Positions 1-11,356 of a DNA stretch of 31,415 bases are shown piece after piece. The position numbers and the translations under genes are program-made. This stretch comes from Mesotaenium endlicherianum (Eukaryota; Streptophyta; Zygnematophyceae; Zygnematales; Mesotaeniaceae), in contig WELA01003517.1 in the NCBI GenBank assembly GCA_009602735.1, positions 52,039-83,453 on the forward strand, read 5' to 3'. The notes below the pieces were generated by a model. The model did no database searches. It saw only the letters and a program-made list of their open reading frames with translations, and was not told the DNA's origin. Numbering within the stretch: the stretch's first letter is position 1; each line of letters opens with the position of its first letter.

Positions 1-1003
1 CCCCCCCCCCCTCCCCTCCTACTCTGTTGTTTCCCCATTATTCCCCTATTGCAATCGTGTGCACATCTGCACACGGCTCTCACACGACCAAACTGCAGGC
101 GCATGCACAACTCCACACTCTGACTCGCACTTGCGCTTGCTCTGAGACCCGCGCCTCCGGAGTCACGCTCGCACGCTGGCTTCACCCTCTGGAGGTGCGC
201 CTGTGCCTGCCCCTGAGCGCCAGTCCAGTCCATCCGTCTCAGCCGCCCGTCGCCGGCAGGAAGCAGCAGTGGATGGCTCTCCCCCTCCCTCACCTGCAGG
301 GGGTGCGGGCGAATGCTCCAACTCCGTCCTGCAAGGCTGCCCAACTGCACGTGGCTGGTCATTGCGCTGCTGTTGGGCAAGTGGGGCGCTTGGAGACGCC
401 CGCCAGGTGGGCGTGTGGGCCTGCTTGTTAGTCAGATAGGGGCGTGATGCTCTGGAGTGAGTTCATCGTGGCCAGAGGGAGGGCTGTGTTGATACGCGGG
501 GGGCTAACTGCAGGGGAGGATTGGGGGGGAGAGAGACTGGCAGATAAAGTCCCTCGAAATTTGTTCTGAAGGCAAGGAGAGATATCAGGACCCCTCTCGG
601 TGGTGGAAATCCAGCAGGAGGGGGGTGGTTGACGGGGGTGAAGCAAAGATGAGGAAGTGATTGAAACACCAACACTTATTGCAGAGCATGACACAAGCAA
701 ACCTAGAGGGAGGGGTAAATGCTTCGCGTATGCACTCCCTGCTTGCCCTGTTGGCCACCCGTCCGCTCGGAACATTGAAGAGGGTAGCGAGGTCGCGGCT
801 CCTCCTCTCTGGCGTCCTCTCTGGTTGCGTCTCTCTGGTCATCTCGGGTTGTGTCTTTCTCCGCGTCAGTCTGCCACGCGCCCGTCCACTCGGGACGGCA
901 GGGGGGACGTGTGATGGGGGCCGCGTGGGTGCTTGCACGGGTGCTCTCACCCTCTCACTCACACGCCTCTTCTGGTCGAGCTGGATGCGGCGCGCGCGCG
1001 CAG
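1..1003 (+). other. Upstream intron of the prolyl 4-hydroxylase gene
   Basis: No exon is recognisable here. The stretch ends in a polypyrimidine-poor but valid acceptor (CAG at 1001-1003) that opens the prolyl 4-hydroxylase exon. The preceding part of the enzyme, which holds the HxD iron-binding motif, should lie upstream and is not seen in any forward frame, so the intron probably starts before the window. Several overlapping open frames (for example 585-1229 on the minus strand) have no family features and I treat them as chance frames in GC-rich DNA. The first 11 bases are all C. Confidence 0.55.
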
Positions 1004-1317
1004 TGAAGCCGAAGAAGGGCGATGCGCTGCTGTTCTGGAGCCTCAAGCCGGACGCTACGGCCGACTTCTTCTCGCTGCACTCGGGGTGCCCTGTGATTGA
1101 GGGCGAGAAGTGGTCCGCCACCAAGTGGATCCACGTCAACTCGTTCGAGCCGCCCAAGCGCGACCCCAGCGTGTGCACGGACGACGACCCACGCTGCCCG
1201 GAGTGGGCGGGCGCGGGCGAGTGCGCCAAGAACCCCGTCTACATGGTCGGCGACGACCGCTACCCCGGCTCGTGCCGCAAGGCCTGCAAGGTCTGCGTCC
1301 CCAAGGTGCGCCTTTGA
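1004..1317 (+). CDS. Prolyl 4-hydroxylase, last exon (2OG-Fe(II) C-terminal half plus ShKT domain)
   Basis: This is the final exon of a prolyl 4-hydroxylase, a 2-oxoglutarate and Fe(II) dioxygenase that hydroxylates prolines in secretory-pathway proteins; in plants and green algae these include hydroxyproline-rich wall glycoproteins. The exon starts in phase 1 after the acceptor at 1001-1003, giving V-KPKKGDALLFW. The distal iron-ligand histidine is the H of SLHSGCP (codon 1078-1080). The lysine ten residues later, in EGEKW, is the family's 2-oxoglutarate-binding lysine. ATKWIHV follows. The C-terminus is a six-cysteine ShKT module (VC, RC, EC, SC, AC, VC spacing, with GECAKNPVYM), as in plant and algal P4Hs. 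Stop is TGA 1315-1317. The HxD half of the active site lies outside the window. Family assignment is secure; gene symbol and substrate are not known. Confidence 0.93.
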
Positions 1318-1318
1318 G

Positions 1319-1480
1319 CAGGCGGAGGCGGAGGCGGAGGGGCGGAGGAGAGAAGAACAAGAGGAGGAGGAGGAGGAGGGGGAGGAGGAGGTGGAGCCCT
1401 AACCTCAGGAGGAGGAAGGGGAGGAAGAGGTCGGGCCCTAGCCTTAGGAGGAGGAGGCTTAGCTTAGCAGAGGAGCGCCT
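1319..1480 (+). repeat. Purine-rich GGA/GGAGGA low-complexity tract in the 3' UTR
   Basis: Directly after the prolyl 4-hydroxylase stop codon the + strand is almost entirely purine, dominated by GGA and GAG triplets with two interruptions reading CCCTAACCT and CCCTAGCCT. The same unit (GGAGGAGGA plus a CCCTA block) recurs at about 1390 and 1435, so it is a degraded minisatellite. It is probably transcribed in the 3' UTR. Confidence 0.7.
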
Positions 1481-1792
1481 CCCTACGTCCCAGGTTGGCG
1501 GGCTGCCCGTATATACACACACATACGTATACATAAATAGGGATCTAAGTATATAGGTTGCTACCCGCTGTGGTACTGCGTTAGTGAAATGTTGTACTAA
1601 TTGGACCTGGAGTTGTGCCTTGCTTGCCTTCCAGTCCAGGCGTGCTACCCACCACAGGGTAGGGGAAGGATTGAGCGTTTACTGGTGCACCTGCACAAGT
1701 GTATGTGCAGGTGTATTCCAGACTGTTAATTGCTGCTCATATACTGTTTCTGCGCCAATTTATCACTGTAACGCGAGCACGGTTTCATGTAC

Positions 1793-2380
<588 letters not shown>

Positions 2381-2667
2381 TTCTTGTGGAGCGCGTGACC
2401 ATCAATTGGCTATTTCAATTGGTGGGGAGTGCACAATAGTGTGACTGTAAGAGTGACTTTATTGCTTGTGAACGGGACACTGTCTTAGCACAAATATATA
2501 TGTCCAAGTTAGCTTGTTGTCTTGGCGGTGTTTGTTTTGTCGTGACATTGCAGGTATCCATCAAGGCCTGGTACGTTTATGGAAAAAAGATGATCAAATT
2601 TATTACTTAGTAGTAAAAAAAGTTGAACGTATGGTGATCATAAGTAGCCACATGAACATGACTCATC

Positions 2668-3654
2668 TTGTCTGACATGTCTACGGTCTTGAAAGCTGCA
2701 CATGGTCAATGTCCAATTGGAGCTAAGGTTGGTTCATTTGGTGATTCTTCAAAACTAAGCAAAACCCCTGTGACATACGCTGTCCAAAATATCCATAATT
2801 CTCAATTCTCACAAACACTAATGTCATGTCAATTATGTATCACGTCCGCCTTGCTATCTGCAGAAGGACCATAAGGCCTCACAAGTACTTTCAGTTCACA
2901 ATATCATAAGTGCGCAATGCACGTGTATTGGAGTATTGTATGCAGGCACAAGGCTGTTACATACATGCCTGAGATTAAGAATGCAATCTCTCCAGCATAC
3001 TACAAGTCCTATGTGCATGGGTTGGCGCAGAACAAAAAGGGATGTATATCACTACTGTTAACTGGGAAGCCAAAAGGAGGTCCATGATGCATATGCCCAG
3101 TTACACGACTTTTTCAGTTGAACCGGAGCAGCAAGTCTTCCATGCAGCTTCTACACAAGTCGGAAGTTCACTTTATTGCAACGTTATGGAGGTGGCAATT
3201 TATGTTATCAGTCACGCGTGTGTCCGGGGCTGCCCTTCAGTTTCAGCCGCTTGCAGTTTTGCGCAGTAGGAGAGTGCAAGAAGGGTGCACACTGTAGCTA
3301 GACGACCAAGAATAGGACGGGCAGTCCTCGCAGCTTAGTGAAGAGGAGGGTAACTTCTAAGACCAAGTTCTCATATGTATGGCAAAGGGCATATTTCTTG
3401 GTGCTAGGATTCCAGGAGTATCCTTACGTCATTGCGGGCGCAGTGATGACTGGACTTGAAAATGGTATACATTGTTCAGTTGGTTACATTGGGCACTAGC
3501 GGAAGGCACTGCGCTCCAGGAGAACTCTTCTTGTTGCATTTCCAAGACCAACCCTATTTACGCGAAGAACGAGGCACACAAAATTGCACTTAAGGCTGCT
3601 GTTGATAGCACAGCTCCCATAGTGAGCATACCATGCTACTTCCCAGAGAAGTGA
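2668..3654 (+). pseudogene. Possible decayed coding stretch, unidentified
   Basis: I do not recognise a gene here. Protein-like reading occurs in segments that hop frame. One frame runs from 2668 to a TAA at 2872-2874 and on, open again, to a TGA near 3084. A second frame runs 3042-3269, a third runs open from about 3303 to a TAG near 3497, and a fourth runs 3472-3654. Segments overlap slightly at each hop, the pattern expected of an old gene or transposon ORF broken by indels. Composition is less AT-rich than the flanks. Alternatives are chance open frames, or small exons of an unrecognised gene. No domain motif is seen. Confidence 0.25.
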
Positions 3655-5240
3655 AGAGACCTCGACGCATGCCCACTAAGCTCACCCCATCGGACTAGAA
3701 TGGGACCAGTCGTACAGCTCAGACAGAAGTTTTTCTGAGTGCAACTTCCGCTTCGTCTATACTGCAATTTTCTTACCTGAACTAGTCATGTGCGTGAAGA
3801 CCAATAAGTAGATTAACAACAAACAAGCATGCACAACTTCATGGCTATCCATGACTCCATCCAGTCATTCTCCATATAGAAATGAATTGTTCCATGGGCT
3901 CTGAAACGAATGAAAACGGTGCACCCACAACAACACGGAGTGTGAAGAACCTTCAGTTGGGGACGGAGAGATGGACTCGATCCATACCTGACAGCTAGGA
4001 TATTGATAAGTCATTTACCTTCAACTCCAACTCGCCTTTCTTAAGCAGCTCGCAGCTGACCTCCATGATCGGATTTCGGGTTAAATGAAGGAAATTGCAC
4101 GCAATTGGGGGGGTCTGCTATTCGCTGCATATACAGGTGACAATTTTCACAATCAGCTCTATTCTCACCAAAATGTTTGAGGGCTCAGATGGTCCAAGAG
4201 CAAACTGAAGAAAGATCAAATCTCAGTTTGAAAATGAAGCAACAAATTTACATCGAGAATGCATATATTAATAAGTCTCCCTCCATAACTCTCGAAGTCC
4301 CCACTTTCTCTTTCGAAAGTAATTCTGAGTTAGTATGCTAGCATAGCAGCACAGCATATAGAGCTAGCAAGGTGCTTTCTCAAGCATTGCAGTGCACGAC
4401 TTGTAGAGTGCTACTAGAGGCCCACCCACCCAGCCTCCCACCCTCTTTCAAGCAGAAGAAAGCAGGAAGAAAAACTAGAGTTCAGAAGCACATTAGTAGG
4501 AATTTAACAAGCTTAGAAGCTTTTTAGTAAGTAGAAAAGGCTAGATGTAGATTAGCCTAAGATTTGGTTAAAGTAAGTTATGAGTCCCGCGCGTACATGA
4601 GAGCACTTGTACATTCCTGCATTTTACTCCCATAACCTCCATAATCTTCTTCATATATTTTTATGTCTAGCATATTAGAGATGTGAATGTTACAAATTTT
4701 CAAACTCTCTTCAGCCCACACAGAAGTTTGTTGTCACACGCATGGCTCAGTTTTTCCTAATAAATGAACGGAACATATTTGAAACACGACATATGACGTC
4801 ACTGCAATTGATGGCCCTGAAGAGGACCAAGCAGCTTTCAGTGCATGAACCAACATTTAGTTTTTTTAAATATCGAAGTGCGTATTTTCCAGAATTTACG
4901 AGAGGGAATATGTATATAAATACGAATTTATATATATGTACACATGTTAATCGTCCTTTCTCCGATGCGTCCAGTACGACTCCATAAAAAAGTTTGCAAC
5001 CATTCCACGTCTGTTTCAATTCCAAATTTTGACATATGTATCCAGGAAGGTGGTATTTCCCTGCACAGGCAACCAGCTCTTGGAAATTGAAGTACTTGCT
5101 GACTTTTAGGACACGGATGCCTTGCAAAAATTTCAGAACATGGTGAAGAGGTAACTTTCTGGTGTTGCATAGTGAGGGTGGGGGCTTGTATTATTTGCTA
5201 TGCCATAGCCTCGCGGTTTCAGCTAAAACGACGTCAAATT
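3655..5240. other. AT-rich intergenic region, no gene recognised
   Basis: Moderately AT-rich DNA with no convincing coding sequence. The longest open frame is about 126 codons on the minus strand (4747-5127). It has no recognisable motif and overlaps an 81-codon forward frame, so I leave it unannotated. A TATA-like string (GTATATAAATA) lies near 4911, roughly 380 bp upstream of the glucokinase ATG; its relevance is doubtful at that distance. Confidence 0.6.
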
Positions 5241-5273
5241 TTCATTCAGAACTTCATTCAGAACTTCATTCAG
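5241..5273 (+). repeat. Short tandem repeat, 12-bp unit (AACTTCATTCAG)
   Basis: Two full copies of the 12-bp unit and a nine-base partial copy sit 18 bp before the glucokinase start codon, so they are probably in its 5' UTR or core promoter. The copies are identical over the shared part. Confidence 0.85.
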
Positions 5274-5291
5274 CAAAAATAACCCCCAGTC

Positions 5292-8200
5292 ATGGCCGAG
5301 TTCATGAGCTTGCTCTCCTCCAAAAGTGGCGAACCTCATGAAAACCTCCATACCGAGGACTACGTTGCTGCAACTGGCAAAGCACTCTCAGTACACCATG
5401 AGGTTCTTAGCCGCTCTGACAGTTTTGAGGAAGCTCGGACAGGCCACATAGCCAAGGAAAGATTTGGTGTTGGTCACATTATTATGGGTATAGACATTGG
5501 CGGTACCAGCATTAAGGCTGCGCCAGTGAACACTCGGACCGGGGAGCTTGTGGATGAAAAGTTTGTTATTCTTACACCAAAACCAGCAACACCTGATGCT
5601 GTGGCTGATGTTATAGCACAGATGCTGAAACACTTCAACGTAAGTAAAAGTCTTGCGAAATAGAAGGCAATTCATGTTCTCCAATATCCCATGTGCGTCA
5701 TAATGCAGGGACGTTCACGAAAGTCACAGCAATTGAATACCAAGGGATCTGGCTTCTTGAGGGCCGACACCACACGACCGACAATGGCTGCCAAATACAT
5801 AAGGCAGCATGCACAAACTAGTAAACTCTGTCACGCAATTATGTTGGTGCTCTTCAATTAAATATACACATTGAGCAAGTTTAAGAAAATATGATGACTA
5901 CTTTTCATGTGCACAGCGGTAGGCTCATACATGATTGAAGAAGTCATTCACAACTTCTGGCCTTCCTTCCAAATTTCCAATCTATATAAATGAAGCATAT
6001 CCCTGCATTCCAAAGCAGCTGAGAGATTATTCTGCCAGCATCATGTCGTTTCTGACAGTTCACATGCCTGCGACTGCAGTGGAAAGGACCGGTGGGGGTG
6101 GGCATACCTGCTGTGGTCAGGCAGGGGCAGATTTTTACTGCTGCTAATAGTAAGCCCTCTGTCCCCTGACCCCACGTGCCCTTGACTCTCAGCCTGCCAG
6201 TCTAGCCCGGGTCCTGCTGGGATGCTGGTATTGCATGTTATCATTTCGTATTTCACTTCACACCTCCACATATGCGAAGGCATGTGCTGCCTGTGTCACG
6301 GCTTGTACCCCATGGTGCATGTCACTCTGTAGCAAGGTAGCAACTTGAGTCTGCAGGGCTCTGCTGATATCCTACCCTTCCACATTCGCGCTACCATCTC
6401 ACCAGGGTGAAACGGTTGCCAGGTGTCCGCGTGGCAGATTGTCTTGCAATTTGAATATTCGGTCAGGCTCTCGGGAGAGGGCTCTGGCTGGACGTGCCGA
6501 CTGCAGCCATGGAGTCGGGTTGCTGAGAGGGCAGCCTGAGAAAGCCATGCCTCCATGTCCTTCGTGCCTGCAGCTTTACACGAAGAATCTGACATCCAGG
6601 TTTCGGGTGGTGGGGTGTTGCGCGGCTCTGCAGTCGATCAGAGCTGGATTGGCGTGAACGCGGAGCAGTTGTTTGGCGAGAAGGCGGGCTCCCACGTGGC
6701 AGTCGTCAACGACGCCGACGCAGCAGGCTATGCGGAGATGGGATTTGGCGCTGGCGCCCGCAACAGACAAGGCAGCGTCATCATGGTGACGTTTGGCACG
6801 GGTATCGGAACTGCCATGTTCATTGAGGGCATCCTGGTAAGCCATGGTTGATCCATGGCTCGTGAGATTGTGCCAATGACAATGACGAGGACAATGACAT
6901 GGACAGAAGAAGATGGAGCACCAGCTGTCATTGAGTGCGGGGGAGACAGATAAGGGAAGCCGACACTGGCATGCGTCTGTTGTGCTGCTGTGCTGGAATC
7001 ACCTGGTCTCCCTTGCAATGGTACTGAGTGCAGATGGCTTCTTCACCACGTTGGGTTGGTCAAACATTAGAGTCATCAATTTGTATAACATGTTTGTGTC
7101 AGTCTTCGAGACTTGTAGTAAGAGGGCTACGCCAGCCTGGCAGCGCTTCAACAGGGGCCAGCATGACATCAAAAAGACTTGATAGCTTGTCACGCAGGAA
7201 AGCGCTGGAGGGTGCTCCAAACTTCAGGAGGGCACTCATAAGCAAACCAGTCTTAATCTCAGCCTCAGTCTCAGTCGCTCCCTCTCTGCATGGTGATCCG
7301 AGAGAATGTTTCGCCCAGGGTTTCTTTTCCCTCGTGCGTGCGAGGGAGCACATGCAGTCTCTCGTTGCCCCCCTGCCCCGCCCCTGTCCTGCCGCCAGGT
7401 GCCGAACATGGAGCTGGGCCACCTGGAGCTGGAGGGGAAGGAGGCGGAGAAGGAGGCGGCGGGCGTGCTGGTGAAGCAGCTAGGCCTCAGCTGGGACCAG
7501 TGGGCCGACCGCGTCTCGCGATACCTCTCCTACCTGGAGAGGGTCCTCTGGCCCACTCTCATCGTGAGCACCCCTCCATGGCTCCCTGCATGGCTCCCCC
7601 ACCCCCACCCTCTGCCCTCCTGCCTCCCTNCCCCCCTGTCCCTCCTCCCCCCTGCTTGACTGCCCTGCAGTCTGGCACAGTGTCGGTCAATTGAGTGTGT
7701 GTGTCTGTGCAAGTGTTCGAGTGCTTCCAATCGGTTCTGGGGAGAAAGCGCCTTGAAAAGAACTTGTTTCACCCCATCCATGCCAGACGACATAGGGCCT
7801 GCCAAGCTGCCACGGAGTAGGGCGGGTGCATGTCGGAGCGGGCGGGCTCTTCAGAAGTAGCACTCGTCTCGCGGGCCTTGGGTGGAGGGTGGAGGAACAG
7901 TTACCACCTCGGCAAAGACACGTGGCACCGCGTCTGGCCGAGAGCTGCCCCCCCGCCAGCAGCAGCACTGTGAGCTCGTGATTGCCGCGGGAGAATGCAT
8001 TTGTTTTGCAGATGCTGGCCCTTGATAGGAACACCAAACACCAAAAATGACAGAGCTCTTTGGAGGAGCAGATCCGGGGTCCTCCATGCAGTCTTCCTCT
8101 GGCGGTTGTCGTCTGCTGGCTCCTCTGGGTTGCCGCAGTAGGAGAGCACAGGCTGGTGGTTGTCTTCCCTCTGGGCGTGTGATTGTGTCGACAGGACAGA

Positions 8201-8486
8201 CAGCAAGTCAGGTCATGCCATATTTACACACGAGGCAGTGAAGATGGTCACGAAGTCATGCCGGGGGAGGGGGATTGGGGNCTACTCTGACCATATTCTG
8301 AGTTGGGGTTGTTTCATGCTAGTGCAAGCTTCAAGCCATTCAGGATAAGGCCATCTATGTTATCGTGCCGCATCTATTGAGTGCATGTTAGGCAAGCAGG
8401 GTTTGCAGAGCTCAGTGAACAGGTGGTGTGCAGGTGCTAAAGGTGCTCCTTGCTTTGATCCCCTCGCTGTGTGTGTGTGTGTGTGC

Positions 8487-8518
<32 letters not shown>

Positions 8519-9298
8519 TCACGCATGCTTGCGTGCGCATATGCATCTAAGGACTTCAGATTGTGGGAGGAGGTGTCAGCAACGCACACGAGGAGGTAAC
8601 ATGACTTTGACATGTCCTCATTGCGTGCACTAGTTGTAAGATTGATGCATCTTTGAGATGATGCCATGATTCAAACCCCGTACATCATGAACCCTTAGCC
8701 AATCATATGAACGGTGTGGCGTTTGAGACCCATACATGAATGTTGTCGCACAGCTTTTGCACTTTGTATTGATGGCCCTATTTGCGACGCGCCCACGTTC
8801 AGCTTCTAGTTCTCATGTTGCTTGGATGAGCTTGCCAGACTCGAGTCAACACTTTCTGCCACACGTAGAAACAGGAGCTATGTCTGCTGAATCAAACTGT
8901 AGGGCCATGCTGGGCCGAAGCTTCTGTCAAGAAGTGTCCACACTCCTGTCTTCGTTTGTCTTCTAAAAGGTCTCTAGTGTCCAGGGACAGCTGTCCACTG
9001 GCCAGAGGGGCCGAGATTGAGTTCTTGTATCTGCCTTTGCAACGCTCGTTTGGTTTCGTGGCCCCCATTGCTGCCACTGCCCCTCTCGTCGTTCACTTCC
9101 CGTCTCTCTTCATCCTTTACTTCTCCGTTTTGCTGCAAGCAGTGGCTGCCTAAGGTGAAGCTGCCAAACAGCACCCCCATCGTGGCTGCCGCTTCGGGCA
9201 ACGACGCCGGCATCATCGGAGCGGCTCTGGCAGCCCTGGCGAGGGCCGCCTACGACGAGACCAAGCGCCCGCAGCAAGTGGATGTCCTCTGCATGTGA
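5292..9298 (+). CDS. ppgK: Polyphosphate glucokinase (ROK family), complete six-exon gene
   Basis: The predicted enzyme phosphorylates glucose to glucose-6-phosphate using polyphosphate (and often ATP), presumably in the cytosol. Exons: 5292-5639, 6080-6149, 6634-6836, 7399-7563, 8560-8595, 9143-9298, totalling 978 nt and 325 residues. All introns are GT-AG, with donors such as GTAAGT, and the phases agree. Motifs in order: phosphate loop DIGGTSIK (68-75), WKGPVGVGIPAVV (from 117), TAANIDQSWIG formed across the second intron (around 140), catalytic Asp in NDADAAG (D166), FGTGIGTAM (193-201), sugar-binding ELGHLELEG (212-220), VGGGVS in the 36-nt exon (264-269), and a C-terminal NDAGIIGAALAA helix. 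The ROK zinc motif CxCGxxGC is absent, as usual for polyphosphate glucokinases. The first ~64 residues extend beyond typical bacterial PPGKs; Met65 is an alternative start. The family is mainly bacterial (Actinobacteria), so an old transfer or endosymbiotic origin is plausible but untested. Confidence 0.93.
8468..8517 (+). repeat. (GT)n dinucleotide repeat in glucokinase intron 4
   Basis: About 50 bp of GT repeats with one GC interruption, running into a GCGCGCG Z-DNA-prone end, 42 bp before the acceptor of the 36-nt exon. Confidence 0.95.
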
Positions 9299-9564
9299 TA
9301 CAATACATTCTTGCATGCATCTCATTGTCGCTGTGTACATGACATGTGTCCCTCGTCTCCTGAGCGCCGGCTCTGAAATCTGGTGCATCCGAACGTGCTT
9401 TCAAATTCTGGGACTAGCAGTACAAACGAAGGGCTGGGACAGATAGTGGGAGTTGAGCAGTAGTGATAGCATTTTTGAAGGTCCGGGCTCAACCGACCTG
9501 TTGTGCCTATTCCTGCCTACCTCAGATGCTCTGTCCCCTCCACTTGCTTTACAATCATCGTTAA

Positions 9565-9574
9565 TGTAAATAAA
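9565..9574 (+). terminator. Candidate polyadenylation signal of the glucokinase gene
   Basis: TGTAA and AATAAA overlap in the string TGTAAATAAA about 270 bp after the glucokinase stop codon. TGTAA is the usual poly(A) signal of many green algae and AATAAA the general eukaryotic one. The position suits a 3' UTR of about 290 nt. No cleavage site is proven. Confidence 0.5.
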
Positions 9575-10129
9575 GCACATTTTGACTGTCGGTCTCATGA
9601 GTTGGCAGCCGCATTGCATGCTCCTGCTATTTGCACATGGTTACAGAGAACAGCCATCTTGTTGATTACCTAGTAAATGTTTAGTCATTGGCAGTACCTG
9701 TGCTTGTGGATTGGCAGTTCTGCTGTTACACCTGAAACGCGCAGGTAGGCTTGTGCGCCGATGTAGCTTCTGAGAGCCACGTGGCAATGATAGAGGAGAT
9801 CTCAACATACTGCATGAACGAGAGTCGACTAGCTCAGCAAATGATGTGGTGCCACACAACCCATTGTGCTCCTTCCGTTGTGCGAGTAAACCAACAAATA
9901 AATTGCCGAAAGCCTAAGTGCTAGCGCTATGCGAAGGCTCCGCGTATAGGGCTACCCCGGCTAGGCTTGTCGTATCCAAGACAGGCCCTTCGCCCAGCAT
10001 ACTGTGGCTTGCACAGACCTACCAGGCTGCTCCACCGAGTATAAGTATGCAAATGGAAATACCGTACCTTACCAAGTTCATGATATATACGCAGTAGAAA
10101 GTATGCAGCCACGTTCAACTTGCTGCCAT
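9575..10129. other. Intergenic region between convergent genes
   Basis: This separates the 3' end of the forward glucokinase gene from the 3' end of the minus-strand coding segment that stops at 10130. I see no gene, RNA or repeat. Open frames of 70-90 codons here lack any family feature. Confidence 0.5.
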
Positions 10130-10714
10130 TCACTTGCTTCTCAAGAACGTACTCCTGCGGTACGAGACGCCGTTCAAGTCCTCGATGACCCACTTCAACT
10201 CAGTCATGTCCCCAACGGTGAAATGTATGAGAGGGCCCTTGCTCGACGAGCTTGCTCCCTTCTCCACGTGCAATGTTCCTTCCGAAAGTTTCCTGTACCA
10301 CTCTAAAACCCCCCCTTTCTCGCCTCTGCCTGTACCCGCCTCATCCCTCCGGCTGGACGTGCTCTGCTGTGAGCGTGCTGACGTCAGAGACGGGCCTTGA
10401 GGGACACCTGCAGACAACTCTGATGAAGTTGCCGCATGGCTCTCCAGCTGTGCTGGTTCCTCAGAAGTCGAAGCGGAAGAGGATGGTGCAGCAGGCGACC
10501 TCTTATAAGCAGATGACACCTGGCAGACAAAGAAGCCCCGGTTTGCAACCGAGCTGAGCACTTCCTCAGCCTGCCTGCCTACGCCGACAACCTGCGCAGC
10601 ATAATACGCAGATAGGATGGTGAGGTGATCTGACGGTTTGACACGTGTCCACGCATTGAAAATGCGAAGACCCTCAGTGCCACGAAAGCCGAGTATTAGC
10701 AGCAGTCGAGACTT
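10130..10714 (-). CDS. Unidentified coding segment, probable last exon of a minus-strand gene
   Basis: A frame open for 194 codons ends at TGA (complement of 10130-10132). I do not recognise the product. The N-terminal part reads like a folded helical domain (LRIFNAWTRV, HLTILSAYYAAQ, EEVLSSVANRGFF). A Ser/Ala/Glu-rich low-complexity linker of about 75 residues follows, then a compact C-terminus (GPLIHFTVGDMTELKWVIED). A likely acceptor (GAG, exon from 10672) precedes GLRIFNAW; upstream the frame meets a TGA at 10715-10717, so the true exon start lies inside this interval. It may be the end of the gene starting at 14624 if that gene skips its stop at 11357 by splicing, or a separate gene. Confidence 0.5.
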   Translation of the reverse strand, partial: KSRLLLILGFRGTEGLRIFNAWTRVKPSDHLTILSAYYAAQVVGVGRQAEEVLSSVANRGFFVCQVSSAYKRSPAAPSSSASTSEEPAQLESHAATSSELSAGVPQGPSLTSARSQQSTSSRRDEAGTGRGEKGGVLEWYRKLSEGTLHVEKGASSSSKGPLIHFTVGDMTELKWVIEDLNGVSYRRSTFLRSK

Positions 10715-11075
10715 TCACATCCGCACACAAGCATTTGTGTCAACTCCATCTCAGGAAGTTCGACCAACGTCAGCCATCGTTAGCGCACAAATACTAACTT
10801 CCAGACACATTCACCCCACTGACATCAAGCCACCCACGAAGACCATGATTGGGGCCGCCGCATGCACAGCGTGGAGTATGTACCGAAGTGAGGGACAAGT
10901 GAACGAAAGCTGCCCTGGCAAGCGCGCACCCGCTTGGGCCCAGGCCTTGACTGCTGGATCAACAGACGCATATGAACTTAGCTGTACGCCAGGACATTCA
11001 TGCTGGCAGCAGGCGTATTCTTAGGGCACCCTCACCAAATGCTCACTTTTAAGTCAATTCAGACACACTCGCCCT

Positions 11076-11117
11076 GGTGCTTGTAGGCGTCCCCGTGGTG
11101 CTTGTTGGCATCCCTGG
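11076..11117. repeat. Two copies of a 21-bp tandem repeat
   Basis: The unit starts GGTGCTTGT and differs at a few positions between the copies. On the minus strand the two copies are open and read as a seven-residue repeat (DANKHHG then DAYKHQG), ending at a TGA shortly after. It could be a small exon of the neighbouring minus-strand gene or a chance duplication. Confidence 0.55.
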
Positions 11118-11356
11118 CGAGCAGCATGCGGAACACAAAACAAACTGGAGACTTACACCAGGAGGACTAAACCAAACTCGCCCACAGCCCTCAGTGCTCA
11201 CAATGCTGTACCTCCTCAAATGTGCGGGGGGCGACTGTGCCTAACTATCTGCGAGAAGTCGAGGAGGACAGTCGTGCTCCAATGCCAGGAAAAACTGGGC
11301 GTTCTATGCAAACGACGAAACGGAAGCACCGCACAGCCCGCACACACACAGGCCGG

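Noticed and set aside
585..1229. 214-codon minus-strand frame opposite the prolyl 4-hydroxylase exon
   Set aside because: Shadow of a real exon in GC-rich DNA; no motif.
4747..5127. 126-codon minus-strand frame upstream of the glucokinase gene
   Set aside because: No motif and overlapped by another frame; nothing supports expression.
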